From Lyngbya aestuarii BL J (GTDB lineage Bacteria > Cyanobacteriota > Cyanobacteriia > Cyanobacteriales > Microcoleaceae): a stretch of DNA of 64,000 nt. The stretch covers positions 62,001 to 126,000 of the forward strand of contig NZ_AUZM01000006.1 of assembly GCF_000478195.2 (NCBI RefSeq). The letters run 5' to 3'. The position numbers were made by a program, and so were the translations under genes. Positions within the stretch are counted from its first letter, which is position 1. Every line of letters begins with the position of its first letter. The notes under the pieces are model-generated. The model was not told the DNA's origin. It did no database searches and was given only the letters and a program-made list of their open reading frames with translations. Positions 46,981 to 54,085 of the stretch are shown in pieces.

Positions 46981-47168
46981 TCAGTGAGTAGCTGTTGCGG
47001 GTTTATATTGTAGATCCCGTTTAGGAACGCCTAGTTCCCGTGTTTTTGCGGCAAATTCCAGCAAAATTCCATCGGGATCAAAGAAATAAAACGAGGAGAT
47101 AAATTTCGAGCCATATCCCGACAAACTAAGGCTAAATGATTTATACCTTGTAATTTAAACTGATTCAT
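46981..47168 (-). pseudogene. VOC (glyoxalase/dioxygenase) gene reduced by internal deletion and frameshift
   Basis: The minus strand starts with a good VOC N-terminus (MNQFKLQGINHLALVCRDMA) from the ATG at 47168. After about 22 codons it jumps, in another frame, to the usual VOC C-terminus (FYFFDPDGILLEFAAKTREL, then GVPKRDLQYKPATATH and a stop). The roughly 80 residues that normally lie between, with the other metal ligands, are missing. In the original frame a TAG follows soon. It is clearly a dead gene. Confidence 0.8.
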
Positions 47169-47336
47169 CAGCAAGCCCCAATTCTATTTTAGGAAAAATC
47201 AATCTGAAAATATTGTTGTGTACTATTTTTGGCACAGTCCGGTTAAATGTCAATCTGTCATCAAACATAAATCAAGGGTGAGTCAAGCCCCACCCCGATT
47301 TTAGTTAAAAATCATTTACAAAATTGTGGATGATGC

Positions 47337-48191
47337 TTACGCACAAACGAGGGGTTCAGAAGCCACCTCAATAACTTTCCGCCCCACAGACGCCGCTACC
47401 GGACGTAAATTTTTCACTAACTGTATCATGTCTGCTAACGACAACGCCTGACGCGCATCAGAGACAGATTTCTCCGGTTCGGGATGACACTCTACCATGA
47501 TGCCATCGGCACCACAAGCGACGGCCGCCCGTGCCAGGGGTTCAACGAGTTCTCGTTTTCCGGCAGCATGAGACGGGTCAACGATGATGGGAAGATGGGT
47601 TAACTGTTTGAGTCCGACGACTCCCCCCAAGTCCAGAACATTGCGAGTGAAACTATCGAAACTGCGAATTCCTCGCTCACACAAGATGACATCGGGGTTG
47701 CCATGCGCCATAATATATTCAGCCGCCATGATGAATTCTTCGAGAGTCGCCGCTAGTCCTCGCTTCAAAATCACAGGTTTTCCGGCTTGTCCGATGGCTT
47801 TGAGTAACTCGAAATTCTGCATATTACGGCTACCGATTTGCAACACATCGGCGTAGGTGACAACAGATTCAATTTGCGGAATAGACATCACTTCTGTCAC
47901 GACAGGAACGTTATAACGCTGACTGACCCCCTGTAAAATTTTTAATCCTTCCAAGCCAAGACCTTGAAAGGAATAAGGAGAAGTACGCGGTTTGTAGACA
48001 CCGCCTCGCAACAGTTGAACAGGGGTTTTTATTAACTGTTCGGCGACTTGTTCCATTTGTTCGAGACTTTCAACGGTACAGGGGCCACCAATAATCAACA
48101 ATTCTTGACCGCCAACGGTTATCTGTTCGTTAATTTTAATCTGGGTTTGGTGTTCGGGATGGGTTTTGCTGACGAGTTTAGCTTGAGACAT
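47337..48191 (-). CDS. aroF: DAHP synthase (3-deoxy-7-phosphoheptulonate synthase), type I-beta
   Basis: 284 aa. It condenses phosphoenolpyruvate and erythrose 4-phosphate, the first step of the shikimate pathway to Phe, Tyr and Trp. Hallmarks: IIGGPCTVES near the N-terminus, LLRGGVYKPRTSPYSFQG, VLQIGSRNMQNFELL, KPVILKRGLAATLEE, and the metal-site sequence PIIVDPSHAAGKREL. Only ~28 residues precede the barrel, so the N-terminal ferredoxin-like or chorismate-mutase regulatory domain found in many relatives is absent. A good AAGGAG lies eight bases before the ATG. Two tandem attenuator-like structures fill the ~300 bp upstream and suggest control by aromatic amino-acid supply at the RNA level. 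Confidence 0.96.
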   Translation of the reverse strand: MSQAKLVSKTHPEHQTQIKINEQITVGGQELLIIGGPCTVESLEQMEQVAEQLIKTPVQLLRGGVYKPRTSPYSFQGLGLEGLKILQGVSQRYNVPVVTEVMSIPQIESVVTYADVLQIGSRNMQNFELLKAIGQAGKPVILKRGLAATLEEFIMAAEYIMAHGNPDVILCERGIRSFDSFTRNVLDLGGVVGLKQLTHLPIIVDPSHAAGKRELVEPLARAAVACGADGIMVECHPEPEKSVSDARQALSLADMIQLVKNLRPVAASVGRKVIEVASEPLVCA

Positions 48192-48222
48192 GGTGAAATT
48201 CTCCTTAAGTTTGTGAATGAGT

Positions 48223-48256
48223 CAAAAAAAAACCCAGAACTTCAGGTGTTCCGGGT
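48223..48256 (-). terminator. Terminator of the aroF-proximal attenuator
   Basis: On the minus strand ACCCGGAAC pairs with GTTCTGGGT (nine pairs, one G-U) across a seven-base loop, followed at once by nine T. A textbook intrinsic terminator, lying between the second leader ORF and the aroF ribosome-binding site, so its only plausible role is attenuation. Confidence 0.85.
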
Positions 48257-48281
48257 GAGGTTAAAGAACCAGCATGAAAAC

Positions 48282-48344
48282 TTACCCGGAATGTGTTCGG
48301 GGCCAAAAATAAAAGCCATAAAAGTAGGTGTAAAGTAAAGTCAT
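48282..48344 (-). CDS. aroF leader peptide 2 (proximal), 20 aa, aromatic-rich
   Basis: The ORF reads MTLLYTYFYGFYFWPRTHSG. Eight of twenty residues are aromatic, packed in codons 5-14 (Y, Y, F, Y, F, Y, F, W). The TAA stop lies at the end of the antiterminator segment TTCCGGGT, so a terminating ribosome would cover that segment while one stalled at codons 5-13 would not. No strong ribosome site precedes the ATG. An overlapping 25-aa frame (48319-48242, starting MAFIFGPEH) is also open and ends inside the terminator loop; its few aromatic codons and placement fit the model less well. Confidence 0.75.
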   Translation of the reverse strand: MTLLYTYFYGFYFWPRTHSG

Positions 48345-48383
48345 CGCTGTTGAGTAATATGGGAAAATCTGTTGTGAGCAACT

Positions 48384-48412
48384 AAAAAGCCGCAGGTCTA
48401 ACTTCTGCGGCT
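48384..48412 (-). terminator. Terminator of the aroF-distal attenuator
   Basis: On the minus strand AGCCGCAG pairs with CTGCGGCT (eight perfect pairs) across a nine-base loop, followed by a run of T (five including the stem end). It lies 28 bases after the stop of leader ORF 1 and 39 bases before leader ORF 2, with no full-length gene ending here, which points to attenuation. Confidence 0.8.
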
Positions 48413-48440
48413 CACCTTGAGTATCCATGAAAGACTGGAC

Positions 48441-48497
48441 TCACTCTCGGTGAACCGGGCTAAACCAATAATAAAAATAGCTATTCGCTGTGAACAT
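48441..48497 (-). CDS. aroF leader peptide 1 (distal), 18 aa, aromatic-rich
   Basis: The ORF reads MFTANSYFYYWFSPVHRE. Seven of eighteen residues are aromatic, six of them consecutive (codons 7-12: Y, F, Y, Y, W, F). Codons 14-17 supply CGGTTCACC, which can pair with GGTGAGCCG overlapping the 5' arm of terminator 1. The ribosome site is weak. The chance of two such aromatic runs occurring by accident, each correctly placed before a terminator upstream of aroF, seems low. Confidence 0.75.
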   Translation of the reverse strand: MFTANSYFYYWFSPVHRE

Positions 48498-48716
48498 AAG
48501 TTGCTGGCTCTTTTTGTTGAGTTGAATCATATCTAGTTAAGAAGGTAACAGAGGAAAGCCAGAAAGTCAATTGATTGCTATTGACCGTCTGCTCAACTCC
48601 TGACTCCGCTTTGTGATAACCGAACTATATTCCTCGTCTTGACCTCACTCCAAGGGTTGCGAAGATCCTTTAAGATGAAAGTAGAACGGTAATTACGCAA
48701 GCGAGTGACGAAATCC

Positions 48717-49289
48717 ATGACATCTCAAGTAATAGTTGAAAAGCAAAAGTTAGACAATCCCCCCTTTCAAATTCATTATCTTGGCGATCGCGTTCTGCGT
48801 CAGTCAGCTAAACGGATCTCTCGTGTCGATGACGAGACTCGCAGACTCATACGAGAGATGCTACAAACGATGTATAGTGCTGATGGTATCGGTTTGGCGG
48901 CGCCACAAGTCGGAGTTCAAAAGCAACTGATTGTGATTGACTGCGAACCGGATAATGCTGCAACTCCTCCTCTGATTTTGATCAACCCAACCATTAAGAA
49001 GTCGAGTCAAGAAATCTCTCCGTTTCAAGAAGGATGTTTAAGTATTCCAGGGGTTTATATGGATGTGACTCGCCCCGAAGTGATTGAAGTTTCGTTTAAA
49101 GATGAAACCGGGCGCCCCCGTACTATCCGAGCAAATGAATTGTTATCACGCGCGATTCAACATGAAATGGATCACCTCGAAGGGGTATTATTTGTAGACC
49201 GTGTGGAAAATCAACTCGCCCTCACCCAAGAGTTGACCAAATATAAATTTTCTCCTAAAGCAGTTAAGCCCATGAAGCCCATGAAGTGA
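48717..49289 (+). CDS. def: Peptide deformylase
   Basis: About 190 aa. It removes the formyl group from the N-terminal Met of new proteins. All three motifs are intact: GIGLAAPQVG, EGCLSIPG (metal-binding Cys) and QHEMDHLEG (two metal-binding His and catalytic Glu). The ATG at 48717 (MTSQVIVEKQ) is preferred; a GTG four codons earlier at 48705 is possible. Divergent from the aroF leader. The 3' end has a small MKPMKPMK repeat. Confidence 0.96.
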   Translation: MTSQVIVEKQKLDNPPFQIHYLGDRVLRQSAKRISRVDDETRRLIREMLQTMYSADGIGLAAPQVGVQKQLIVIDCEPDNAATPPLILINPTIKKSSQEISPFQEGCLSIPGVYMDVTRPEVIEVSFKDETGRPRTIRANELLSRAIQHEMDHLEGVLFVDRVENQLALTQELTKYKFSPKAVKPMKPMK

Positions 49290-49406
49290 TAATTTTTGGG
49301 GGAGGAAGTTGGTACAAGCAATTGCTAATTTCTCAACCCCTAGCTTTTAGGCAAGGTAAATATTACCATGAGTTAAGATTTCTTAACAAATTGGGTGAAA
49401 ACGAAT

Positions 49407-49610
49407 ATGGTTGGAACGCCAAAGAGCTCCTTATTTTTAGGTGGTTCGTGTATCGCAGGAATTGCCGCCGTTGGTTCCATTTTTGAACTTTCTTCAGGAC
49501 AGCCTGAACTGGGCGGAACGGTGACGACCGTTATTTTACTCCTCAGCATCCCTTTGGGTGGGTTGTTGTTTTGGGCAGCAGTTCGGGATGCTCAAGCCAA
49601 CCAAGAATAG
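49407..49610 (+). CDS. Conserved-looking small membrane protein, 67 aa
   Basis: From the ATG at 49407 (MVGTPKSSLFLGG); a GTG four codons earlier is an alternative. Two hydrophobic spans (GGSCIAGIAAVGSIFEL and TTVILLLSIPLGGLLFWAAV) flank a short loop SSGQPELGG. The tail is VRDAQANQE. Small two-span proteins of this appearance are widespread in cyanobacteria, but I know no function. It may share a transcript with def, 117 bp upstream. Confidence 0.65.
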   Translation: MVGTPKSSLFLGGSCIAGIAAVGSIFELSSGQPELGGTVTTVILLLSIPLGGLLFWAAVRDAQANQE

Positions 49611-49647
49611 TTTGATTGAGTCACAGATTACTCCGCCCCCATGACCC

Positions 49648-49916
49648 CCAAAATTGGCAGGGCCGTGCGCGTTAAGGCCCTAAAACTTGATTTGTGGGGA
49701 GGTAGGGAGGTAGGGAGGTAGGGAGATGGTGAGTCCACCCCCGTGCGCGGGAACAAGCGCGTTGAGGGGAGTGGCTATCCCGTTGGGGGGGAATTTTTAT
49801 TAATAACAAGCTATTTTTCATCTCCAAAAAATCCTCTCCCCACCTCCCCATCACCCCATAACCCCATCACCCCCGACAATTTTTAACTGAGAATGAAACA
49901 GCCCTGCCAGAGTTGG
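49648..49916. mobile_element. MITE-like element, copy 2, core inverted relative to copy 1
   Basis: The element spans 49658-49906 (249 bp) with CAGGGC and GCCCTG ends. It is flanked by imperfect 10-bp direct repeats ccaaaattgg (49648-49657) and ccagagttgg (49907-49916). The left arm (cagggccgtgcgcgtt, then aaggccctaaaacttg) and right arm (caatttttaactgagaatga) match copy 1 at 17895-18104 in the same orientation. The 65-bp core at 49725-49789 is the exact reverse complement of the copy 1 core. No transposase. Confidence 0.75.
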
Positions 49917-49951
49917 GGGATTTAGAGGGCTGAATACAGAATTCAAATTCT

Positions 49952-50734
49952 CTACGCTACGCTTACGGGCTGTTTTTCTAGCGGCACCTCAAACCGTTCA
50001 CCAGGAGTGGGGTTGAGAACACGGGTAGACAGGTTGTGACGAGCCAATAACGACCGAAAATCTTCAAGTGTTCCTACAGCTTTCAGCAGAGAAACCAATA
50101 CCCCCTCATAGTTGACATCTCCACCTGCGGCAGTCGGTAACATGACTTGGGGTTTCACCCATTCCGCGATTTGTAATGCACTCTTGGTACCTTTGATAAT
50201 CGGCCCGATTAACGGTAAAGCTAAATCAATAATCGGCGTAATCACTACATCAATTGGTGCTTCTTGTTGAAGCGATTTGTCGTGGTAGCCGTGAGGTTCA
50301 TAGTAGGCTTTGAAATTGGTTTCTAACTCTCGGAATAAATAACCATTTTCGACTGTTGTCGGCCCGAGGGGAGAACCTGGAACGGCTTTAATTTCAACTT
50401 GGTTATCCAAAAAATATGTCGAACCGTGTTCTAAGGCTCTGACTTGAGTAAATCCCAATTCTTGAGCGACTTTAGCAGCACTCGGCGAACCCACAACTGG
50501 AATCGTTTTATCGAGTATTTTTAAGGTCGGAGGATGAGCATGATCTTCCAATCCCTGGGATAATACAATCAGGTCAATATTGGGAGGAGCAGGGCGAGGA
50601 CTGCGTTTTTCTCCTTTGAATAGCCAAGCCTGATTCCCAAACACTAACGGCCCAACTAGCCAGGGATCAATGAAAATTTTTTTGTTGGCGATCTCTAATA
50701 GCCAAGAGTTACTATCAAACCAAGTCAGATACAT
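49952..50734 (-). CDS. Metallo-beta-lactamase-fold protein with altered metal motif
   Basis: 260 aa. The fold is recognisable (WLLEIANKKIFIDPWLVGP, then IDLIVLSQGLEDHAH, and YYEPHGYHD later). In the canonical motif HxHxDH the first two histidines are replaced (SQGLEDH), keeping only the Asp-His pair, so metal binding at site 1 is probably changed or lost. This SQGLEDHAH variant seems characteristic of a cyanobacterial/plant subgroup rather than a decaying gene, since the rest is intact. Substrate unknown. Its promoter lies in the region shared with 51055-52053. Confidence 0.8.
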   Translation of the reverse strand: MYLTWFDSNSWLLEIANKKIFIDPWLVGPLVFGNQAWLFKGEKRSPRPAPPNIDLIVLSQGLEDHAHPPTLKILDKTIPVVGSPSAAKVAQELGFTQVRALEHGSTYFLDNQVEIKAVPGSPLGPTTVENGYLFRELETNFKAYYEPHGYHDKSLQQEAPIDVVITPIIDLALPLIGPIIKGTKSALQIAEWVKPQVMLPTAAGGDVNYEGVLVSLLKAVGTLEDFRSLLARHNLSTRVLNPTPGERFEVPLEKQPVSVA

Positions 50735-51054
50735 CAGATTTGTTGATCAAGATACTATATTCTCTATTGTAATTAATCTTTATACTCTCTGTTGAACGCA
50801 AAGCAAAAAAGTAATTGGGATGATCTCCAGGGACGACCACGCCACAGCAGTGATTTTGTGAGTCTCACGGGTATGAAATCTCTATTTTTTTTGATACATT
50901 CAGTAGAACTACGGAGTTGAATATTTAGGCAATCGTCAAATTGTTTTTAAAAGTTCCGTAGTCTTACGGATGACTTGAAGTTGTTTATATTTTAAACTTA
51001 GACATAATTGCTTTTTTATAAACCTCAATTTTAATTAAACAAAACTAAAAAAAT
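50735..51054. other. Divergent intergenic region with an inverted repeat
   Basis: 320 bp between divergent genes. An 8-bp inverted repeat actacgga/tccgtagt (about 50908 and 50962) is followed by a second ttacgga half-site. It could be an operator or an RNA hairpin. No ORF seen. Confidence 0.35.
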
Positions 51055-52053
51055 ATGAACTCCTACTCTCAACAAAATTATGCTCAAAACACCAATTTAG
51101 ACATCATTTATCCCGCCACCGGAACACTAGCAGGAGTGGGTTTATCGGCGACAATTGGTAATATGGGTTTAGTCGGATCATTTGGGGGCGTTGCGGTTGG
51201 TGCGTTTCCCGTTGCGGTTGCAGGTTCGGTGGTGGGTTTTGCGGTTTATGGTGCAACAGAAGCGCTCAAAAATAACGATCCTGTTGTCATTTTTTCCGTC
51301 GCTACAGGTGCAACAATTGGTGCCGGAATGTTTGGTATTTTTGGCGGAATGGGGTTAGGAATTGCGGGAACTGCGGTGAGTATTGGCGGTGCAACAATGG
51401 GGTTGGCGGGTGGCGTTGTTGGGTTGGGGGTTTACGGTGCTTTTAAAATGGTTGAAAAAGTTGATAAAATCATGCCAGCAGAAACGGCGATGCAAGCTTT
51501 TTCCCGCATGGAAGAACGGATAAACGATGCTTATATGGATTCGTTTTTTTATACGGAAGCGTTGCTAGAAGTTGCCGAGTTAATTAATCCCGATTTGGCT
51601 TGGGAACGGAAATTTAGAGAGTTAGAAATAGAAGAAGAATTACAACAACTGAAAGCGCAGGTTAAACCGTTACCCAAACTTGAAAACGTTAACGTACAAA
51701 TAACAGTAACGGGTTGGTATGACTGGCATCCTCATCTGGATATTGCACCGAATAGTATAAAACGAGAGTTAGCGAAATTCCTTTGTATTCAAATGAAACA
51801 TTCCGAAATTAAGTTAATGATTTGGAGTATTAAAGAAATCGCCGTTCAACCCTCTCCCAGAAATTATTTGGGGAAACAATACAAATCACCGAGTATTTCT
51901 AAGATTGTTGAGTTTGAGTTAAAAATTGGCTTAACGTTATCGGTTCCCGCCGATATTCTTGCATCAGAAAACTTGAACGATATCGTCAATAAAAATCTAG
52001 ATATTAATGAACTTTCTAGCTTGGTTAAGGTTGATAAATTTGCTGTGGTTTAA
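51055..52053 (+). CDS. Glycine-zipper membrane protein with soluble C-terminal domain
   Basis: 332 aa. Residues ~20-145 are very rich in Gly/Ala/Val with GxxxG patterns (GTLAGVGLSATIGNMGLVGS, GATIGAGMFGIFGGMGLG), giving about four or five tightly packed hydrophobic helices. A charged helical linker (~155-205, EAMQAFSRMEER-like and EEELQQLKAQVKP) leads to a ~120-residue domain with a strand-rich pattern (NVQITVTGWYDWHPHLDI). I do not recognise a named family. The zipper part may form oligomers or pores. Confidence 0.65.
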   Translation: MNSYSQQNYAQNTNLDIIYPATGTLAGVGLSATIGNMGLVGSFGGVAVGAFPVAVAGSVVGFAVYGATEALKNNDPVVIFSVATGATIGAGMFGIFGGMGLGIAGTAVSIGGATMGLAGGVVGLGVYGAFKMVEKVDKIMPAETAMQAFSRMEERINDAYMDSFFYTEALLEVAELINPDLAWERKFRELEIEEELQQLKAQVKPLPKLENVNVQITVTGWYDWHPHLDIAPNSIKRELAKFLCIQMKHSEIKLMIWSIKEIAVQPSPRNYLGKQYKSPSISKIVEFELKIGLTLSVPADILASENLNDIVNKNLDINELSSLVKVDKFAVV

Positions 52054-52070
52054 GTCTAATGTTATCAATA

Positions 52071-52715
52071 TTATCGAGAAATTATCGCTTCGACTTCTTC
52101 TAATGCTTGAAAACTGCCAACTTGCCAAGAACGTTCCACCGCAGTAGAAACAATTTCAGAAATGGCAATATTGGGAAAATTGGGGCTGGTTTCCGATAAA
52201 ATATATGTAGCGTTTTCAAATAGATAAATTCCGAGTATACCCCGATTAAAAATCCAGAGTTCGGGAACTTCTAGGGCTTCATAAGCCGCCAAAGTTGTTT
52301 GGGAAGTGACATCAATTTCTATTGCTAAATCTGGGGGCGGATCATTCGGTTCAAGTCGCCGACGGTTAATCATTTGTTGATAGTTTTGGATGTAAAAACA
52401 GGCATCGGGTTCAACTCCGGCTATTCCTTCTTTTTTAAACGTCGTTGAACCAAAAGATTCGTATCGTTTACCCAGTGATTTTAACACCATTTTGACAATA
52501 TCAGAAATTAAATCTGTTGAAAGTTCCTGTTCGGCTAAAGGAACCATAATTTCTAAAGTGTTGTGACTATAAACAATTCTCGAAGATCGCTTTTCTCCGA
52601 GTTCTTTTAAAATCGCTTCAAATTCCTGCCAATTGACGTTAGGAATTGTGACTACACTTCCGGGGGAAAAGTGCATTTGACTGATGGGTTTAACAATAGG
52701 AGTTGTTACCGTCAT
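52071..52715 (-). CDS. Uma2-family (DUF820) putative endonuclease
   Basis: 214 aa, usual length. The PD-(D/E)xK-fold pattern is present: GVEPDACFYI with the first Asp, then PPDLAIEIDVTS with the E-x-D pair, and a C-terminal strand IAISEIVSTAVERSW. The family is greatly expanded in cyanobacteria; nuclease activity is assumed from the fold and not proven for most members. It has its own short upstream region and is followed by a convergent gene. Confidence 0.9.
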   Translation of the reverse strand: MTVTTPIVKPISQMHFSPGSVVTIPNVNWQEFEAILKELGEKRSSRIVYSHNTLEIMVPLAEQELSTDLISDIVKMVLKSLGKRYESFGSTTFKKEGIAGVEPDACFYIQNYQQMINRRRLEPNDPPPDLAIEIDVTSQTTLAAYEALEVPELWIFNRGILGIYLFENATYILSETSPNFPNIAISEIVSTAVERSWQVGSFQALEEVEAIISR

Positions 52716-52742
52716 TTTTAAAACCTGTCTATTTATCCTACT

Positions 52743-54023
52743 TTATTTTAACTCAAATTTAAAAAATAATAACCGGGGAATCGCCAAACCGACGGGAATT
52801 GCTAACGTCATTAATACCGCTTTACTCGCAGCAACAACAGTATTAATTAACAAAGATAATTCGGTTTCAGTTCCCAAGGCTAAAATCTGAGTTAAACCGC
52901 TAATTGAGCGAAAAATAAATACACCCGGAATCATTCCCACAACCGCCCCAAATGCGATCGCAGCAGAAGGCGCTTGATAGCGACGGGAGAAATAAACCGT
53001 CATTAAACCCACTAAAGTTGAAGCAATTAAATTGCCCCAAACTATTCCTAAATCTAAATTTAAACATATTTCTCTCATTCCATGACCTAGCATTCCACAC
53101 AATACACAAGCGGCTAATATTTTCTGAGGAACGTTGAAAACCAGTGCAAAACCCATTGCAACTAACCCCGCAAAAAACATATCTTCAGCCAGGGGTAAAC
53201 GAACGCTTTTACTACTGGCAGAAATTAACGTTTCTGTCGCACTTGCAGCGAGTAATAACCCAAATGCGATTGAACTCAAAGTAACACAACTTAAACCCAA
53301 ACGGGCGATGCCAATAGTAATATGATTTTCTAACAAATCTAATACCGCATTAATTAAATGAACCCCCGGTATCAACATCAACGAAGGAACAATTAAACAT
53401 AATTCCGGTGTCGAACCCCAACCCAAGCGCACCGCCACGCCGCCAATACATCCGCCCACAAACGCCGCTAAAAATGAGATTAAAAAAGGATTTAGTTTGC
53501 GTTTTCCCAACTGTTGACGCAAGACAACTCCCAGGGCAGTTGCAATACCAACAATAAAAAATGTTAGCCAGTCCGCCCCAAAAAGTTTCGCCAAACTTCC
53601 CGAGGTTATCCCCAACATTAAAATCAACAACCAAGGGTGATAATGAGGCAAGCCAGCATCAATTTTTTCTAATTCTTCAACGGCTTCTTTGGGCGTGATT
53701 TTCTCTTTTTTAATGGCATTAATAACTTGATAGACGCGAGTAATGACAGCCATATTAATATTCATCGCCGGAACACTGCGACTAAAACGAGAAATAAAAC
53801 GATTTTCGACTTGTGCGGTTAACGTTAAAACTTTGTAGTCTACAAACAGACGAACAGGCCAACCAAATACATCCGCAAGTTGATAAACGGCTTGATGAAC
53901 CCGACCCGTCGCCGCACTATTTTGTAATAACAACCGACCCGCTAATAGAATGAGATGAAATTTTTCTTCAATCCCTGCTTTTTCGGGAGATTTGAGAGAG
54001 TCTGTATCAAGATTCATCGGCAA
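52743..54023 (-). CDS. Threonine/serine exporter-family protein (ThrE-like)
   Basis: 426 aa. An N-terminal ~120-residue soluble domain of the DUF1212 type (HLILLAGRLLLQNSAATGRV, then FGWPVRLFVDYKVL) is followed by about ten hydrophobic spans. These include a DUF3815-like second half (from about VTLSSIAFGLLLAA to the end). ThrE of Corynebacterium exports threonine and serine. The family fit is good; the substrate here is unproven. It lies just upstream of the Uma2 gene on the same strand (27 bp). Confidence 0.87.
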   Translation of the reverse strand: MPMNLDTDSLKSPEKAGIEEKFHLILLAGRLLLQNSAATGRVHQAVYQLADVFGWPVRLFVDYKVLTLTAQVENRFISRFSRSVPAMNINMAVITRVYQVINAIKKEKITPKEAVEELEKIDAGLPHYHPWLLILMLGITSGSLAKLFGADWLTFFIVGIATALGVVLRQQLGKRKLNPFLISFLAAFVGGCIGGVAVRLGWGSTPELCLIVPSLMLIPGVHLINAVLDLLENHITIGIARLGLSCVTLSSIAFGLLLAASATETLISASSKSVRLPLAEDMFFAGLVAMGFALVFNVPQKILAACVLCGMLGHGMREICLNLDLGIVWGNLIASTLVGLMTVYFSRRYQAPSAAIAFGAVVGMIPGVFIFRSISGLTQILALGTETELSLLINTVVAASKAVLMTLAIPVGLAIPRLLFFKFELK

Positions 54024-54085
54024 AATATCAGAAACTTCAACGATTAAAAGCTGTTAAAAGTTGGGAATTTATGGTAGAATTAATA

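Larger units (their letters stand above)
48192..48500 (-). promoter_or_regulatory. Tandem aromatic-codon attenuators in the aroF leader
   Basis: Reading towards aroF: leader ORF 1 (48497-48441), terminator 1 (48412-48384), leader ORF 2 (48344-48282), terminator 2 (48256-48223), then the aroF ribosome site. Each leader ORF is packed with Tyr/Phe/Trp codons and ends in a segment able to pair with the 5' arm of its terminator. Antiterminator 1: 48457-48449 with 48416-48408, nine pairs including one wobble. Antiterminator 2: 48291-48284 with 48256-48249, eight Watson-Crick pairs. In the classical model a ribosome stalled on aromatic codons leaves this segment free, the antiterminator forms and RNA polymerase continues into aroF; a ribosome reaching the stop codon covers it and the terminator forms. 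The mechanism is inferred; the base pairing and codons are seen directly. Confidence 0.8.

Noticed and set aside
48048-48338. 96-aa plus-strand frame across the aroF leader
   Set aside because: It runs antisense through aroF and the attenuator; the minus-strand leader ORFs and terminators explain the sequence better.
49672-49854. 60-aa minus-strand frame inside MITE copy 2
   Set aside because: It follows the repeat element and repeats the peptide seen in copy 1; low-complexity, no ribosome site.
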